This document shows, piece by piece, positions 27,606-40,438 of a DNA stretch of 64,000 nt. The stretch spans positions 12,000,446 to 12,064,445 of the forward strand of contig CM019230.1 in assembly GCA_009741485.1 (NCBI GenBank), written 5' to 3'. The position numbers and the translations under genes are program-made. Numbering within the stretch: position 1 is the first letter of the stretch; each line of letters starts with the position of its first letter. Origin of the DNA: Malurus cyaneus samueli. Lineage: Eukaryota; Chordata; Aves; Passeriformes; Maluridae. A model generated the notes under the pieces. It worked only from the letters and a program-made list of their open reading frames with translations, was not told the DNA's origin and made no database searches.

Positions 27606-29850
27606 GCTGACACTGAGGACACTGTCAGCCAGCACAGATGCAGAACACTCCATACCTTGTGTTTGTCCCTTGAGCAAAGCATACAGCTAAGGATAGGTCT
27701 GCAACACCAAGGAGCTGGAGGACCTTCTGCGAGTGCACAACCTGTCCCAACACCACGCCATCACTGGAGTGACTGCTTCCCTGAGGGCATCTCCCCCCTC
27801 AGAGCAAAGTCAAATGGAGTTCATGACTGCCAAGGGTCTGGAGGATGCGACACTAATCCCCAAAACCTCCCCTGTTCATCAGGTCCCCCCAGCTCTGCAA
27901 AAGGCACAGGGAGTAGTGCTGGGCAGGAACCTGCCAAGAATGGCCACACAGCCCCTCACTCACTGGTCTCATCATGGCAGCACAAATCTGCCCTCAGACA
28001 GGGTCCAGAGATTTCTTCTATTATCCTTCAGGTCTGTTTCATTCATACGCCCAAAATCCCAGCCTTCTGTCAAGGTCAGTAACAGTGTATTGTAAGATTT
28101 TCCCTTTCTGACAGCAATGTTTATACAGCTCAGGAGAACACTGGACTTGAAGCTGCCCAACACTAAAATTTATACAATTATCTACAAACCCTGATCAGGA
28201 AATCTCCTCACAGCCTGCTCCTATTCTTACTATTTTTAAACTTTATATACCAAGCTTCCTCCTGTTTTCACACTGGGACAACATTTTTTAACACAGTTAA
28301 ATGCTGGTCTATTGATTTCATCTCAGTAGGTTTCTAAGGATAATTTCAATTATGTCAATCCACCATCTGGAGCTGATTTTCTACAAATCCAACAAACACA
28401 GAAGCTTAGGCTGCCCCGGGAAGCAAACAGGATGGTTTGCTTCTGCTCAGCTGATGAACAAGGAACGTGACCAGGAAAAGCGAACATCCTGAAAAATGCC
28501 AGGAATTTCCATCCAGCACAGATCACATGAAAACATGTACTGTAAGTGAAACAACAGACTCCAATGAAGCAGAAGTCTGAGGAGAGCCAAAGCAAACTGT
28601 GTTCCCCAGCAGCCTTCCACAGCTTCAGCTGTGGACTCCAAGAATTGAGTTTCATCCTAAGAAAGGCTTTAGATTCCATGTCTCTATTGCTTGCAGACAC
28701 ATCATTCCAACTGGAGGCAAAAGAGACTCTTTAGATGCAGGAGAGTTGCTGTGATTTTGTTACATACAGGTTCATCACAAACCACCCTGTCTCACTAAAA
28801 CAAAGAGGCTTGGGGTTTATGGCGCTTCTGAAATTCACTAATATCCATCACCACCAAGGCTGTGTGACCAAAACCATCTGAAAACGTGATGCAGAAATAT
28901 CCACCTTACATAAATTGTCTTTTAAAGGTTCTGCTAACTTAACACATAATTCCAATAATCAACCGTTCTAACATCTACTTCTCTGTGAACTATTACTGTA
29001 AAGATTACGGGAGAGAGAATTATTTGGAAGAAACCAAAACGAACTTTGGAACAGATCACTTTTTCACAAATTAGGGTAATCCTCAACACCAGACCTGGAA
29101 CTATGAGGTTTTATGTATGGTTTTCCCAGTTTTGACTACTGGGTTTGTTCAACAGCATGTTAATGGTTATACCAAGTCTAGGCCCTATTTGAAAGCAGGA
29201 TGGCCTGGGCTTTGGCTGAGATAAAGTGGCAAGGAAAGTACTACCTTATGTTTTGAGGGAATCTAGGAAGGATTGAATCCTAAGTTAGGCTGCTCTCCAA
29301 AAAGAAAAAGACAGTGAAAAACAGCTTTGTGATTGTAAGTAAATCTACCCATAAGTATAGCAATCTTTATTGCAAATCACCCCAGTCTTAAAGTGGTAAT
29401 GGTGGTGGTGTCCTCAAAACCATTTTTAAAAGGATGTCGTCATTCTACCATCAGGCCTGTGAATGGAACTGAGATCCAGGAGCGATGCCTTGTGTCCCCA
29501 AATGCATGCCTTTGGCATTCCATAGACTGTAACCAAAACAGACACTGGGAAAACCACCTACACAACAGCCCCAGAAGAACTCGGGCTCACAGCAGCACTT
29601 GCTGCTTGCTGCACTGGTGAATGAATGCCAGGCCAAGGACAGAATTATTTATGTGCTGCTATCCATCACCAGAATTAATCCAAGCACTTGGCCCTGCAGT
29701 TAAGTTCTCATCACTCTGAGGCCCCTTTACCACCACCACAGCCAACCAGCCTTCACACAACAAGAAACAGCTGTCAAGCAGGTCACATGCAGGCCAAAAG
29801 TATTCCTCCAGAGTTAGATTGTGTACTACTATTTTTACCTCACCTAGGAC

Positions 29851-30420
29851 ATCTATGATTTACAGAATCACAAAATCATTAAGGATGGAAAGCACTCTTA
29901 AAATCACCAAGTCCAATGATCACCACCAGCACCTTGTTCATCACTAAATCATGTCCTCAAGCACCACATCCACACATTTTTTACACTTCCAAGGATGGGA
30001 CTCCACCACCTCCCTGGGCAGCCCCTTCAATGCCTGACAGCTCAAGAAATTTTCCTTAATATCCAATCCAAACCTCTTGTGGCACAGCTTGAGGCTATTC
30101 CCTCTCATCCTACCCATTACTGCCTGGGAGCAGAGCCCGACCCCCCATCCCAGCTGCCCCCTCCTGTCAGGGAGTTGTGCAGAGCCAGAGGAACACCCCA
30201 GGAGCCTCCTTTGCTCCAGGCTGAGCCCCTTTCCCAGCTCCCTCAGCAGTTTATGGTGCTCTTGACCCTTCCCCAGTTCCGTTCCCTTCCCTGTTCATGC
30301 TCCAGCTCCTCAATTTCCTTCTGGTCTCAATGGATTCAAGATTGCCTCAGCAGTGTCCAGCACATGGGGATTGTCACTCTCCTGATCTTACTGGACACAC
30401 TGTGGCTGGTACAGGATACC
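29851..30420 (-). mobile_element. CR1 LINE 3' fragment, longer copy
   Basis: About 570 bp of CR1. It runs from the terminal cagaatcacaaaatcattaa block, through gactccaccacctccctggg and the ctgcctgggagcagagcccg region, to atgctccagctcctcaattt, which corresponds to the end of the CR1 reverse-transcriptase ORF and the 3' UTR. A long plus-strand open frame across it (29,995-30,582) is antisense to the LINE and not a gene. Confidence 0.92.
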
Positions 30421-32990
30421 CACAGACATTTCTTCAAGCCTCTGAGTCATTTCCTGTCAGAGAATGCAATTCTAACTTCTTCCTGGAATTTCCTCACCAC
30501 CATTCCTGCATGCCACACATCAACAGGACTGCTGACCATGTTCAGGTTACATAGGACAAAACACTCATTTTTCAAGCAGTAAGATTCTCAAAATGGCAGT
30601 TGTTTAATGGATTTTTCCAAGATTTCTATCTTGCAAGGGTACAAATAGATCCCTGCCAAAAAGTTTCCCACTCAGTTCAACTCTGCAGGATCAATCTCTC
30701 ACTGCCACAGCCTGAGCACAGGTCATAATGTTCAAGTGAGGCACAGTGCACAGGTAAATATTCTCTCTGGTTCAATGCTAAAGTCACTCTCTGTTTGCAG
30801 AGCAATGATACACCTGGAATCAAATCTGTACTCTCTTTTTTTTACTCTGGTATAAGCAGGAAAAAAATAGATATAACCACGGGAACACAAGCTGTGACAG
30901 CAAACAACAGGAAGGACAGTCAATGCATCTCTAATAAACTGTGCAACCTTTTTACCTCTCCCTCGTAAAATTAAAACAGATCAACAAAAATACAGAGAAA
31001 ATAAGGAAGAATGGATTATTTACCTCCATTTGGAAACAGAGCTGAATACTTGAGGTCATTTTCTTAACAGAACACATAAATTCTGGTTTCCTCCAAGGTA
31101 ATTCCAAGCAAAGCTAGTGCAAACTCTAATGTGAAATGGAAAAAAAAAGACACAGATCTCTGCTTTTCCAACAGCTTCAAATAACCTAACCGCTGTATCT
31201 TGTCTGCTAACAAAATGTGTGCTTTGATGTAGAGACAGTAAAGAACATTTACCTGCATTCAGAGCTACAGCCCTTCAGTTGCTGACATCCTGAACGCTCC
31301 CAGCATTTCCAGCTGGTTGTTCCTGCTGCTGCTAGCACAGATCAGCCTGCCCACAGACCCTTCCAACCTAACCATTTTGCAGTTATATCTCCTTCCTTTC
31401 CAGTCTCACTCCCAGATCTGCTCCAAAGGCAGCACCACTAATTTAAGACTAAAGTAGGGTTCCAATCTTACTGTCAAGATAGACAGACTATTATTCAAGA
31501 AAAAACTAGTCAAATCTTGAAACAAAACCTGAAGAACTTCAGCATATCATGCAGTTCTATCTGAGGAGCCTGGACGAAAGAAGAGGCCTGGGTCTGACTT
31601 ATTAAAGAGCTGCTACTATGGAAATTCTCTTTAATGGGTACAAATATTTTCAGTTTGTTGTCCGTTACGGACATTTTAGCCCTTTAATGAAACCTTCAAA
31701 TTAGTATAATCTGAGAGTCAGCATTCAAATCTGAAATGACAGTTTTGCACTGCAGGAGTAAGCTGAGTATGCTCATTCTTAGTAGTCACCTTATTAGAAA
31801 AAGGATTTATCCACAATTCATCCACAGCCCCAAGTGTGCTTCCAACTAGGGAGACAAACACCCAAGCCTAGAGTAGCCAGGACTCTGAAAGGATTACTGG
31901 CCACTGCCTCCACGCAACCACTCCATGAAAAAATAATTGTACTAGATAGTATTTTAGCAAGACAGCTGCATGATTTGGGGCCGAGAGGTGGCTCACAGCT
32001 GCACCAACAGACAGGCACCTCCATGACTGGCAAGGCAGGATCCAGGCTACATCCAACAGCACTTCTAGCATCTATAAATACCTCCACCATGACACCTGGT
32101 AAACTAGGTTAAGCTTAGAGTGCAAGAAATCGCAATCGGATTAAGCTTAGTTCCCTCAGACTGGAAACTCCCAGAAGCAAAACCTGAGAATGAAGGGTCT
32201 GGACCCGCCAAAACCCACTGTCAACCTTTGATATAATCCCTGATGCTGGAAACACCATTTGTACGAATACAGTTGCAGCTCCCTGCACAGAGGAGAGTGC
32301 AGAACTCAGGTCAGACAGCAGCTTCCATCCCAAACCAGGGCTCAGGCAATTTCTAGATGGAGATCAGCATTTAACACATTGCTCAGTCCCAGTCCAGTGC
32401 GAAGCCTGGGAGAATCTGGAGGGCCAGTAGTCCACATGGGAGATGCTGCCAGACCAGGAGTCTGTCTGCTCCCACAGCAGCACTTTGCTTTACCCAAAAT
32501 ATTCCAGCAACCTGTGCCTGAGGCATCCACAGCATAACCCCACAAAGCGTGTCGCAGAGCAGCTGTCAGAGACAAAGGGCGACACTGCCCTGGGAAATTT
32601 ATTGTGCAGCAACTGGAGCCTCTCCTGATGAACAACAATAATAAATAATGCAAAAGGCCATGCCAGGTACTTTTTCATTATGAAACAGCACAGCAACTAT
32701 TATAAAATATACCACAGGAAAGAGGAAGGAGGACTGGGGAGGGTGGTTGGTTGATTTTCTTTTAATTTTAGGAGCCTGTACTCAGACTAAAAGCAAGGAA
32801 AAAATCTGCCCTTGAGGCCTTTTTGCTTAAGGTCAATGGAAAGCATTTTGTTTCTTTGGATAAAGCAACAAGCGTGTTTCCATCATCCCTCTAGATACCT
32901 CAGGCCAGCAAAGTGGCAACGTTAATCACAGTCTGCATCCCACCTGCTCCAATGAACACCGTGGACCCAGACACCAGACTGAATCCTACT

Positions 32991-33262
32991 ATCACAGAAT
33001 CACAGAATAAGTTGAGTTGGAAAGGACCCATCAAGATCATCAGGTCCAACTCCTGGCCCTGCTCAGGACACCCCAACAATCCCACCCTGTGCCTGAGTGC
33101 ACTGTCAAAGCTCTGGCAGCCTTGGGGACGTGACTATTGCCTGGGGAGCCTGTTCAGTGCCCCAACACCCTCAGAGGGAAGAGCCTTTTCCTTATATCCA
33201 ACCTAAAACTCCCCTCACTCAACTTCATGGATTGGGAAGGACAGGAACCAGAGGACATTGGT
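32991..33262 (-). mobile_element. CR1 LINE 3' fragment
   Basis: Starts with a duplicated terminal motif (atcacagaatcacagaataa), then gttggaaaggacccatcaag, ggggagcctgttcagtgccc and ccttatatccaacctaaaac. This is one of the better-preserved CR1 tails in the window, minus orientation. Confidence 0.9.
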
Positions 33263-34157
33263 CCATTTTGAGGCATAACTATTTTGGAGGGAGCAACCAA
33301 TTCTACCTACCTTAGCAGCAGTACGAGCTTCTTTAATTCTGAAGACAAAAGAGACTATAAGGGAATTCAAGACACTACAAGTGAAAGCAAGAAACAGCAC
33401 TGAGAGTTAGGAGTTGCTGTCCAGATGTCCTTTGGGAAGAGCAAGGAAAGTCCTTGGCCATCAAGCCAGGAGACATCCCCAGACACATCAGTTTGTGATC
33501 TCCTAAGGGCCATTGCTGAGAACTCTCTCACAGAAACGAGGTCCACAGCTCACTGATGTCTCAGCAGACTAAAAAGTTTCTCAAAATGCCAACAGAAATG
33601 AGGGAACATCTGACTCCTTTTCCTGCACATATCTCCCTCTCCTGCTTTGCTCCCAAGAATGTCACAGAGCGGGTGTTCAGCCCCTTGGGTCACCAGCTTG
33701 TCGTTCACTGTCTCTCAGGAAGAAACAAGCTGTGAAAAGAACTTCAGCCTCTCCATCCCTGCCTTCTCTCTCCCAGTTCCCTCCCTGTCCCACTGCTGCT
33801 TCCCACCACTGCAGAACATTTTGTTCGACATCTCCATAGCACAAGAGGCTTCATTTTTGTCTCTCCCCACAGAGCCTGTTAAAATAAGTGGGCATTTTTG
33901 GAGCCTGCTATCACCTTTATGGAGGACGCTGCCCCACAAAGTGCTGCTGGTTTGGCACAAGACCAAGAAAGAGCTTGCTCCCAGGGCACTCTCACATTTC
34001 CGTCTCCCCTTAAAACAAGCACCTGTAGTCTTCTGTGACCTGTACAGGTACCAATGCTCTACCAGAGGGTAAAGCTAGGTCAGTAGCTCTGATGGAACTC
34101 AAACTGCAGGCAGGGCAGGACTAAACCTTCTCACTGAGCAGAGGCCCATATAAACCA

Positions 34158-34275
34158 AAATCACAAAATCACAGACTTGTGGATCTCCAAGACCATCGAG
34201 TCCAACTCTTTCCCAGCCAAGTGCCCCACTTGCACAAGTCCCTGAGTGCCACATCCAAACGCAGAGGACAAGGCA
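34158..34275 (-). mobile_element. CR1 LINE 3' fragment, short
   Basis: aaatcacaaaatcacagact followed by ccaagaccatcgagtccaac and ccctgagtgccacatccaaa matches the extreme 3' end of a CR1 in minus orientation. Only about 120 bp is recognisable. Confidence 0.75.
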
Positions 34276-37200
34276 ATACCAGTACCATGTGCCCAGTCAG
34301 GACCATGCCTAAGGAGCATCTGTTGATGGCACCACTGCAGCATTTCCTCCTTGCCATGACAGTTGTGCACACACAGCTTCTACCACTGCAACAGCATCAC
34401 CTCATTTGACTGTTAAGCCACACACACTTTTTTAAGAAAATGGATCAAATATTTTGAAGCAACAACCTGTCAAACTGGGCAGAGAGGAACATCTCAGAAA
34501 TCCTCCAGAGTCAGGGGAGTAAGAATAGTTACATGTTACCTGCCACTGACTAGTTGAACAACTAGAAAGAATATGCAGAGAAAGTGTGTGTGTGAAAATG
34601 TTCATGCTGTGCTAATATGCACAAATAAAATGTTGGAAACAACTTGTACTACAGTGAGGAGACTCATAATGGAGCAGACTCTTAACAGGCTCCAGACTCC
34701 CCAGGGGAGGAGTAATGCTCTGACCCCAGCACCAGGCTGCTTTTCCACTTGACCACTACTTCCACAAGAAATAATCCTATGTGCAATGAAAGCACAGCAG
34801 ATCTTTGTGTCTGGATCCAAAACTTGGTAATACACAGAGTTTTTTCCAAATACTATCAGCCTCACATAGCTAAAAATACACCAAGCCAGTTTTGCAAGTT
34901 CAGACCTGCTGGACATGAACTGATCTTTTGCTTGTGAGTGCCCACATGTGCTGTTCTCCCAAACATCTGATCACCCTCTTCACAGACCTAAAGAGGAGCT
35001 GAGCCCTTCTGAAAACCTGGTCTCACCTGCAAGGTTCTTTCTGCACTGGAAAAGATTTTGATCTGGATCTTAGGAACACATGGTCCCAACAGGCAGTTTT
35101 GTTTAGTTCTGTTGAATTTTAACAGAGGTGTGCACAGTTGCTTAAGCAAGAAATCAAATTGCAAATCTACAGAGTATATAAAGCTTTTAGTTCGGCTTTG
35201 CTAAACATCACATCACAGCTCTGTGAACACCAGCTTTTGGGCTGATGTTTTTCTTACCAAAAAAAATATCCTGTGCACTCCTAAAAATTCTGGTTTTGTA
35301 CTATCTTGTGGAGCATTCAGTATGAATTAGCAATACCCTGTAGCAGGACAAACACAGGAAGGAGCTTCTGATTCCCACTGCTGAGACAAGTCAGGCATTG
35401 TCTAATGACTGATGTTTCCAAGAAACTTCGCAGCTTATTAATAGCTTGGCAGCATCAAACTCTCTTCAGAGAGACTCACGGCAATGGCACTCTTGCCCAA
35501 CATTGTCATTAAGTGACAAAACACTCAGAATGCCACGAATCAGCTGCTGTTATGCTGGAAGGAGTGAAGGCAGCAGGTACCAAACCCCTTCCACACCTCT
35601 GCTGAAGGCTGGAGTCAACCATGGATACTGGCATAGGGCTGCTGCCTTCAGGAGCTTGGCAAAGTGCTGGAACTGCCTGGAACAGCCAACAGCAGCTGCC
35701 TGCTCACAACAGCACTGTGGATATTTACATATGTGGCAGAAATCATCACTTTCTTCTTAGCAAAGATAATACTGATTGCAGTATTACAACACTTAAACTT
35801 CCTGGAGGAAGAATTGCATAGATGGACACAGTAAACAGCCAAACCAAACATCCAAGGGATCTAAAGCAAGACACCTCTGCTGCAATGAATATCAGAGTGT
35901 GGTTTTGGTACATCAGCTGATGCAACTCTAAAAGACCTTGCATCCTGTCAGTGAAGAGACAACAGATCTAAAATGATATACAAAATTTTAAATGAAGACT
36001 TGCATTCCTAATGGAAGCAAACACTGTGCAGAAAGTGTGAATAGAGAAATGAGGAGCTGCAGTCACGTTACCTGCAGAGCAGGAAGCTGAGGGTTTTGTG
36101 GTTTTCCTTTTCTGTGTGGTTCCAGATGAGTAAAACCCCAGTGTTCCCAGCCAGGACAACTCAAGCCTCTACAGAGCTTGGCTCCAGCACATGGATCACA
36201 TTCAGGAGGTGTAACTTCTCTGGAGAGCTCTGGTCTCCTTCCACCACCCAGCTCAAAACCTTCTGCTCCTTCCAAGGACACACAAACCCTTCCTTTCCAT
36301 AGCGCAGGAACTCCTATTGCCTTTTTATTGCTGCAGTTTTTGTAATCAAAAAAATAAGTATTTTTTAATACTCTGTATTTATCTTACAGTGCTATTTACA
36401 GGCCCTGACCACAGGACTGAGGGCTCACTGTAATGTCACACTGAAGGGAACCCTGCCATCACAGAGAACCAGCACAGCAGGATCTGCAGCCCCTTCACTC
36501 CCTGCAAATAGCAGACCTGTCTTTTCACACAGGTGCTCAACCCTGCCTTTTTCCCCTCATTAGTTTTAACCTAAACTGCTGCCTCCATCACCCTTTGATT
36601 GCTGTTCTCACAGGAAGGGTGAGAAAGGCACCACTGCCTCTTTCAGCAATGCTGCAATTTTTCCATCACCCCAGAACCAGAGCATCGAATCTGATGCAGA
36701 CCAAAGGCGATAACCCGCCAAACCATCTGCCTCTGCAAGGTCTTTCACTCTGCCATTCCTTTAAGACTTGTTTTCCCCCTTGAATTTTTGCTAATGCTGG
36801 GCTGCCCTGGGCACTAGAGCACACATAGCCCATGGGCTTGAAAATTCATTGCTACATGAACTGCTCAGCATGAAAAACATAGCGTGTGTAGCTCACCAAA
36901 ACCAAACTGACACAGCCACCCTTCCCAGACTGTCCTGAACTGGCCAGGATGCCCCTTTGATCCCCAAGACCTTTGAAAGCACCCAGGAAAGCGGGTATGG
37001 CAACGGGCACAGTGGTGATGCTGCTCAGCACTCATAACCCCAACAGCTCAGAGGCACAAAGGTTCAGCATGAAGAACATGCTGGAGAAACAAAATGGAGA
37101 AACAAATGGGAGTTGGAGAGAGCAACTAGAGAAACGAAATAGTTCTGGAGTTACAGCTCACTCCAGCTGGTAATTCCTATGGCTTCCCTCTCCAGTAGAG

Positions 37201-37790
37201 AGGGAAATGTTTGCTAGAAATGTTACGAATGCGATGTTCATATGCTTTTCCTGAATTTGTATTTACCTACAAGTCCCATGACCAACGAATCCATGCAGGA
37301 TCACACTGCCCTTCTCTTCCTGGTGTAATCAGGATTTTGCACTTCTAGGAGGGGCACGAGTACAACACCTGCCTGGAGTTGAAGATCCATTCAAATTTTT
37401 ATTCCTTTCTTTTGGACATGTCATAAGAAGCAAACAATGCCTGTCAGGTGTAATATTTACTTGTGCAAGTCACAGCCACTTCTGGTAATCCTCTCTCTAC
37501 TGAAACTGCTCATTTCTAATGCTTTTGGACAAGGAAACAGTTTGAACAAGAAGAGATACAGCATTCATATTTCTAATGTATAGACAAATGCTGGTAATAA
37601 TCACATCAGCTTTATCCTGTTGCTGCTTGAGAAACTGTGAGACACATCTCCAGTGAACTGTTTCTAATTTTCAGGTGGTCCCTTTACCATGAGACATCCA
37701 GCAGAAACTGTTCAGGCTTTGCCTCCAGCCAGTTGGCAGCTTCAGTCCCTGTGACATCCACAAACAAGCCATATTGCAAAATGCCGTTTT

Positions 37791-37792
<2 letters not shown>

Positions 37793-37838
<46 letters not shown>
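37793..37838. repeat. (AT)23 microsatellite
   Basis: Uninterrupted AT dinucleotides, 46 bp, in MAP2K4 intron 1. Apparent Ile-Tyr repeat open frames over it are artefacts of the repeat. Confidence 0.98.
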
Positions 37839-37840
<2 letters not shown>

Positions 37841-40204
37841 CTGTTACTGTTGACACCTCTAAACATCAAGAGAAGTAAGCTATTTAACTGAAGGAGTCCT
37901 GGTTTATTCTCAGCAAAAGGGCCAGAGATGTGAATCCACATCTGCTCTGGAGCAGAACCTTATGGGAGCTCTGGAACCCAGCTCGCCCACCAAAGGGATC
38001 CCCCAGAAAAAGGCACCTGACCAACCTCTTGCCATTCCTGGGCCAAGGCCCTCTCCTTTACCCTGCTCCATTTTCCTGTGAGCGGGCTATCCTCCTATTT
38101 TATTCCAAATACTCTCAAATAACACACCCAGCACCCACTGAACCCTCAAATACAACCTGCCAAGTATAGGATGGCTGTGAGCTGTATTTTGCACTCACTT
38201 TTGCTGCTTAACAATAAAACATAATGTTTTATTTCATCTTTAGGTTCCACGTGACCTTAAATGACACTTCTTATCCACCCAAAGATATAGTACTGAGGTC
38301 AAAAACATTAGCAAGTGGGTGCATGGCAGCACAAAAAGTGACACAAAGTCATTGATTCATTATCAAAAAAAAAAAGAAAAAAAAAGCTGAAGGGAAGCTT
38401 GAGAAAAGCCCAACCCTTGCTGCTATGGAAATACGCCTGTCACCTCTTGAAGTGACACTGCACACATGAAAACAATTTTTTCTAAAAAGTAGCCAAAGCA
38501 CTGGAACAGCCAGCCAATGAAAATGCACTTGTTCATACGTTCTTCGTGTTTCTTTAACAAAACACAACTTCTTAGGAGGAGAAAGGAAATTACACTGGGA
38601 TCTTCACATCAAAATCTGGGAAATGCATTTCAAACAGTTTTGAGGTTTGCAATCCTGACAGAAACGGAGAAAAAGAGAAGAGTCCTTGACCCTTTAATTT
38701 TCTTTCATATGGACTTGCCAGCAAAACGTAAATGGGAAGAAGCACCCCTGGGAACAGCCCTCCCCTTCACAGACAAGGCAGAGCTGGGCACAGGCAGGAG
38801 CTCAACACATGAAAACAGAGAATGGCTTGGGCTGCTGCCTGGGTAAGGAACACCATGGGACAGGGACCTCAGCCACGGGAAATTTAGCACTGCATCCTGC
38901 TGCTCTGCAGAGCTGCATCCCATGCACAGCAGAAGCTGCAAGCTAAAAGCTGCTCTCTGTAGGCCAGCAGTTCCACTGCCTAGTTTCCCCCTCATTTCAC
39001 AGTTTATTAATACACTGACTGCTTACTGTCAGGGTCTCCCAAATCCAGGTTAACAGAACATCAACACATCTCACGTCTCACCTGACAGCACAGTTTTGCC
39101 AAATTATTCACTAAGGCAAAGCTGCCATCCTGAACTGAGACTTACTGCTGTTTTCCCATGAAAGGGCTGTAGAGTACTGGGGATCACATCCTGCCACTTC
39201 TCAGTGGATTAAAAGAGAAATTCAGAATGTGTTACATTCCTTTCATTTAAACAAACAGAGGATCTGCAAAGCACCTCTCACCAGTAAAAACCTTACATCT
39301 TCCAGAACAGCAACTGCCTTTTCCTGTCAGCACAAAATAAATCCCAAAATAAACCTTCAAATTAAAGATGTTCTTATGGAAGAAAATAAGTAGATGCACA
39401 GCAGAAACCATCATTTAATGGGAGAGGGCAACAGGTATGTGCCAGCCTGTGCCAGGTCCAGCCAGACCCCTCCTGCCCATAGTAAGTGCCACCAGTTTCA
39501 TCACTAACAATCACTGAGTGTTGACCGAGTACTTAAAAAAATAAATTAACAACCAATAGCTCCTGTCATTCTCAATAATCCCTGGTAAGCACAACCTACA
39601 GAAATTGCCTATGAAACAGAAAGCTGCTAAATGGGTCAAGGCATTCATGCTTCTGTCATTCTTTCCTTCAAAATACATGTGACGTTTGCATGGAACATGC
39701 ACAAAGTCAACACATACACCCCCAGCACTTTAACAAGTGGTTTAAAGAGAAAACTATAACTAAAATATAGTCTCAGGGTAATTAAAGCAAACGTACTGTC
39801 GCTATTTAGCAGTTAACAGTATTTTTAATGGAAGATACTCAACATCAAAATATCTTTCCTGTAAACCACTTTTGCAAGTAACAAATGGGGTTTGTTCTGT
39901 CAAAAGAATCTTCTTGAGTGCTTTTTTAGTAGCTCACATCTTAATTCACTTGGTTAAAATCTAAAGGGGAAACAAGCCAGGGGCACTTTTCAGCAGCTCT
40001 CTGGGCTCACACACAGCACAGGCAGCTCCTCCAGCCATGGCTCTGCCCACAGGAAGGTCCCTGATTCAGCTCTCATAGCTGGTCACAGGCTCACTCCAAT
40101 CTCACCCATCAGGCTGGACAAGGCCCCCCTCACCCTATTACTTTATATTAGACTGAACTTCCTGACAAGAAATTTCATCCTTATCTGCATCAGTTTTAAA
40201 CTGA

Positions 40205-40438
40205 CAGAGGCCAAAGTTAGCCTGGACACGAGGAAGAAATGCCATGCAGATGGGGAGGTCCTGGCACAAGCTGTCCAAAGAAGCTGTGGCTGCCCCATCC
40301 CTGGAAGTGTCCAAGGCCAAGTTGGACAGGGCTTGGTGCAGCCTCGGATAGTGAAATGTGTACCTGCCCCTGACCAGGGGCGTGGAATGTGATGGGCTTT
40401 AATATTCCTTCCAACCCAAACCATTCTATGATTCAATG
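40205..40438 (+). mobile_element. CR1 LINE 3' fragment
   Basis: Plus-oriented CR1 tail. gccaaagttagcctggacac and atccctggaagtgtccaagg lead to ttccttccaacccaaaccat and the end motif tctatgattcaatga. Antisense to MAP2K4 and 5'-truncated. Confidence 0.9.

Noticed and set aside
29995..30582. 195-codon plus-strand open frame
   Set aside because: It lies antisense over a CR1 3' fragment, so it reflects LINE sequence and not a host gene.
37637..37941. Open frames with Ile-Tyr repeats on both strands
   Set aside because: They are translations of the (AT)23 microsatellite.
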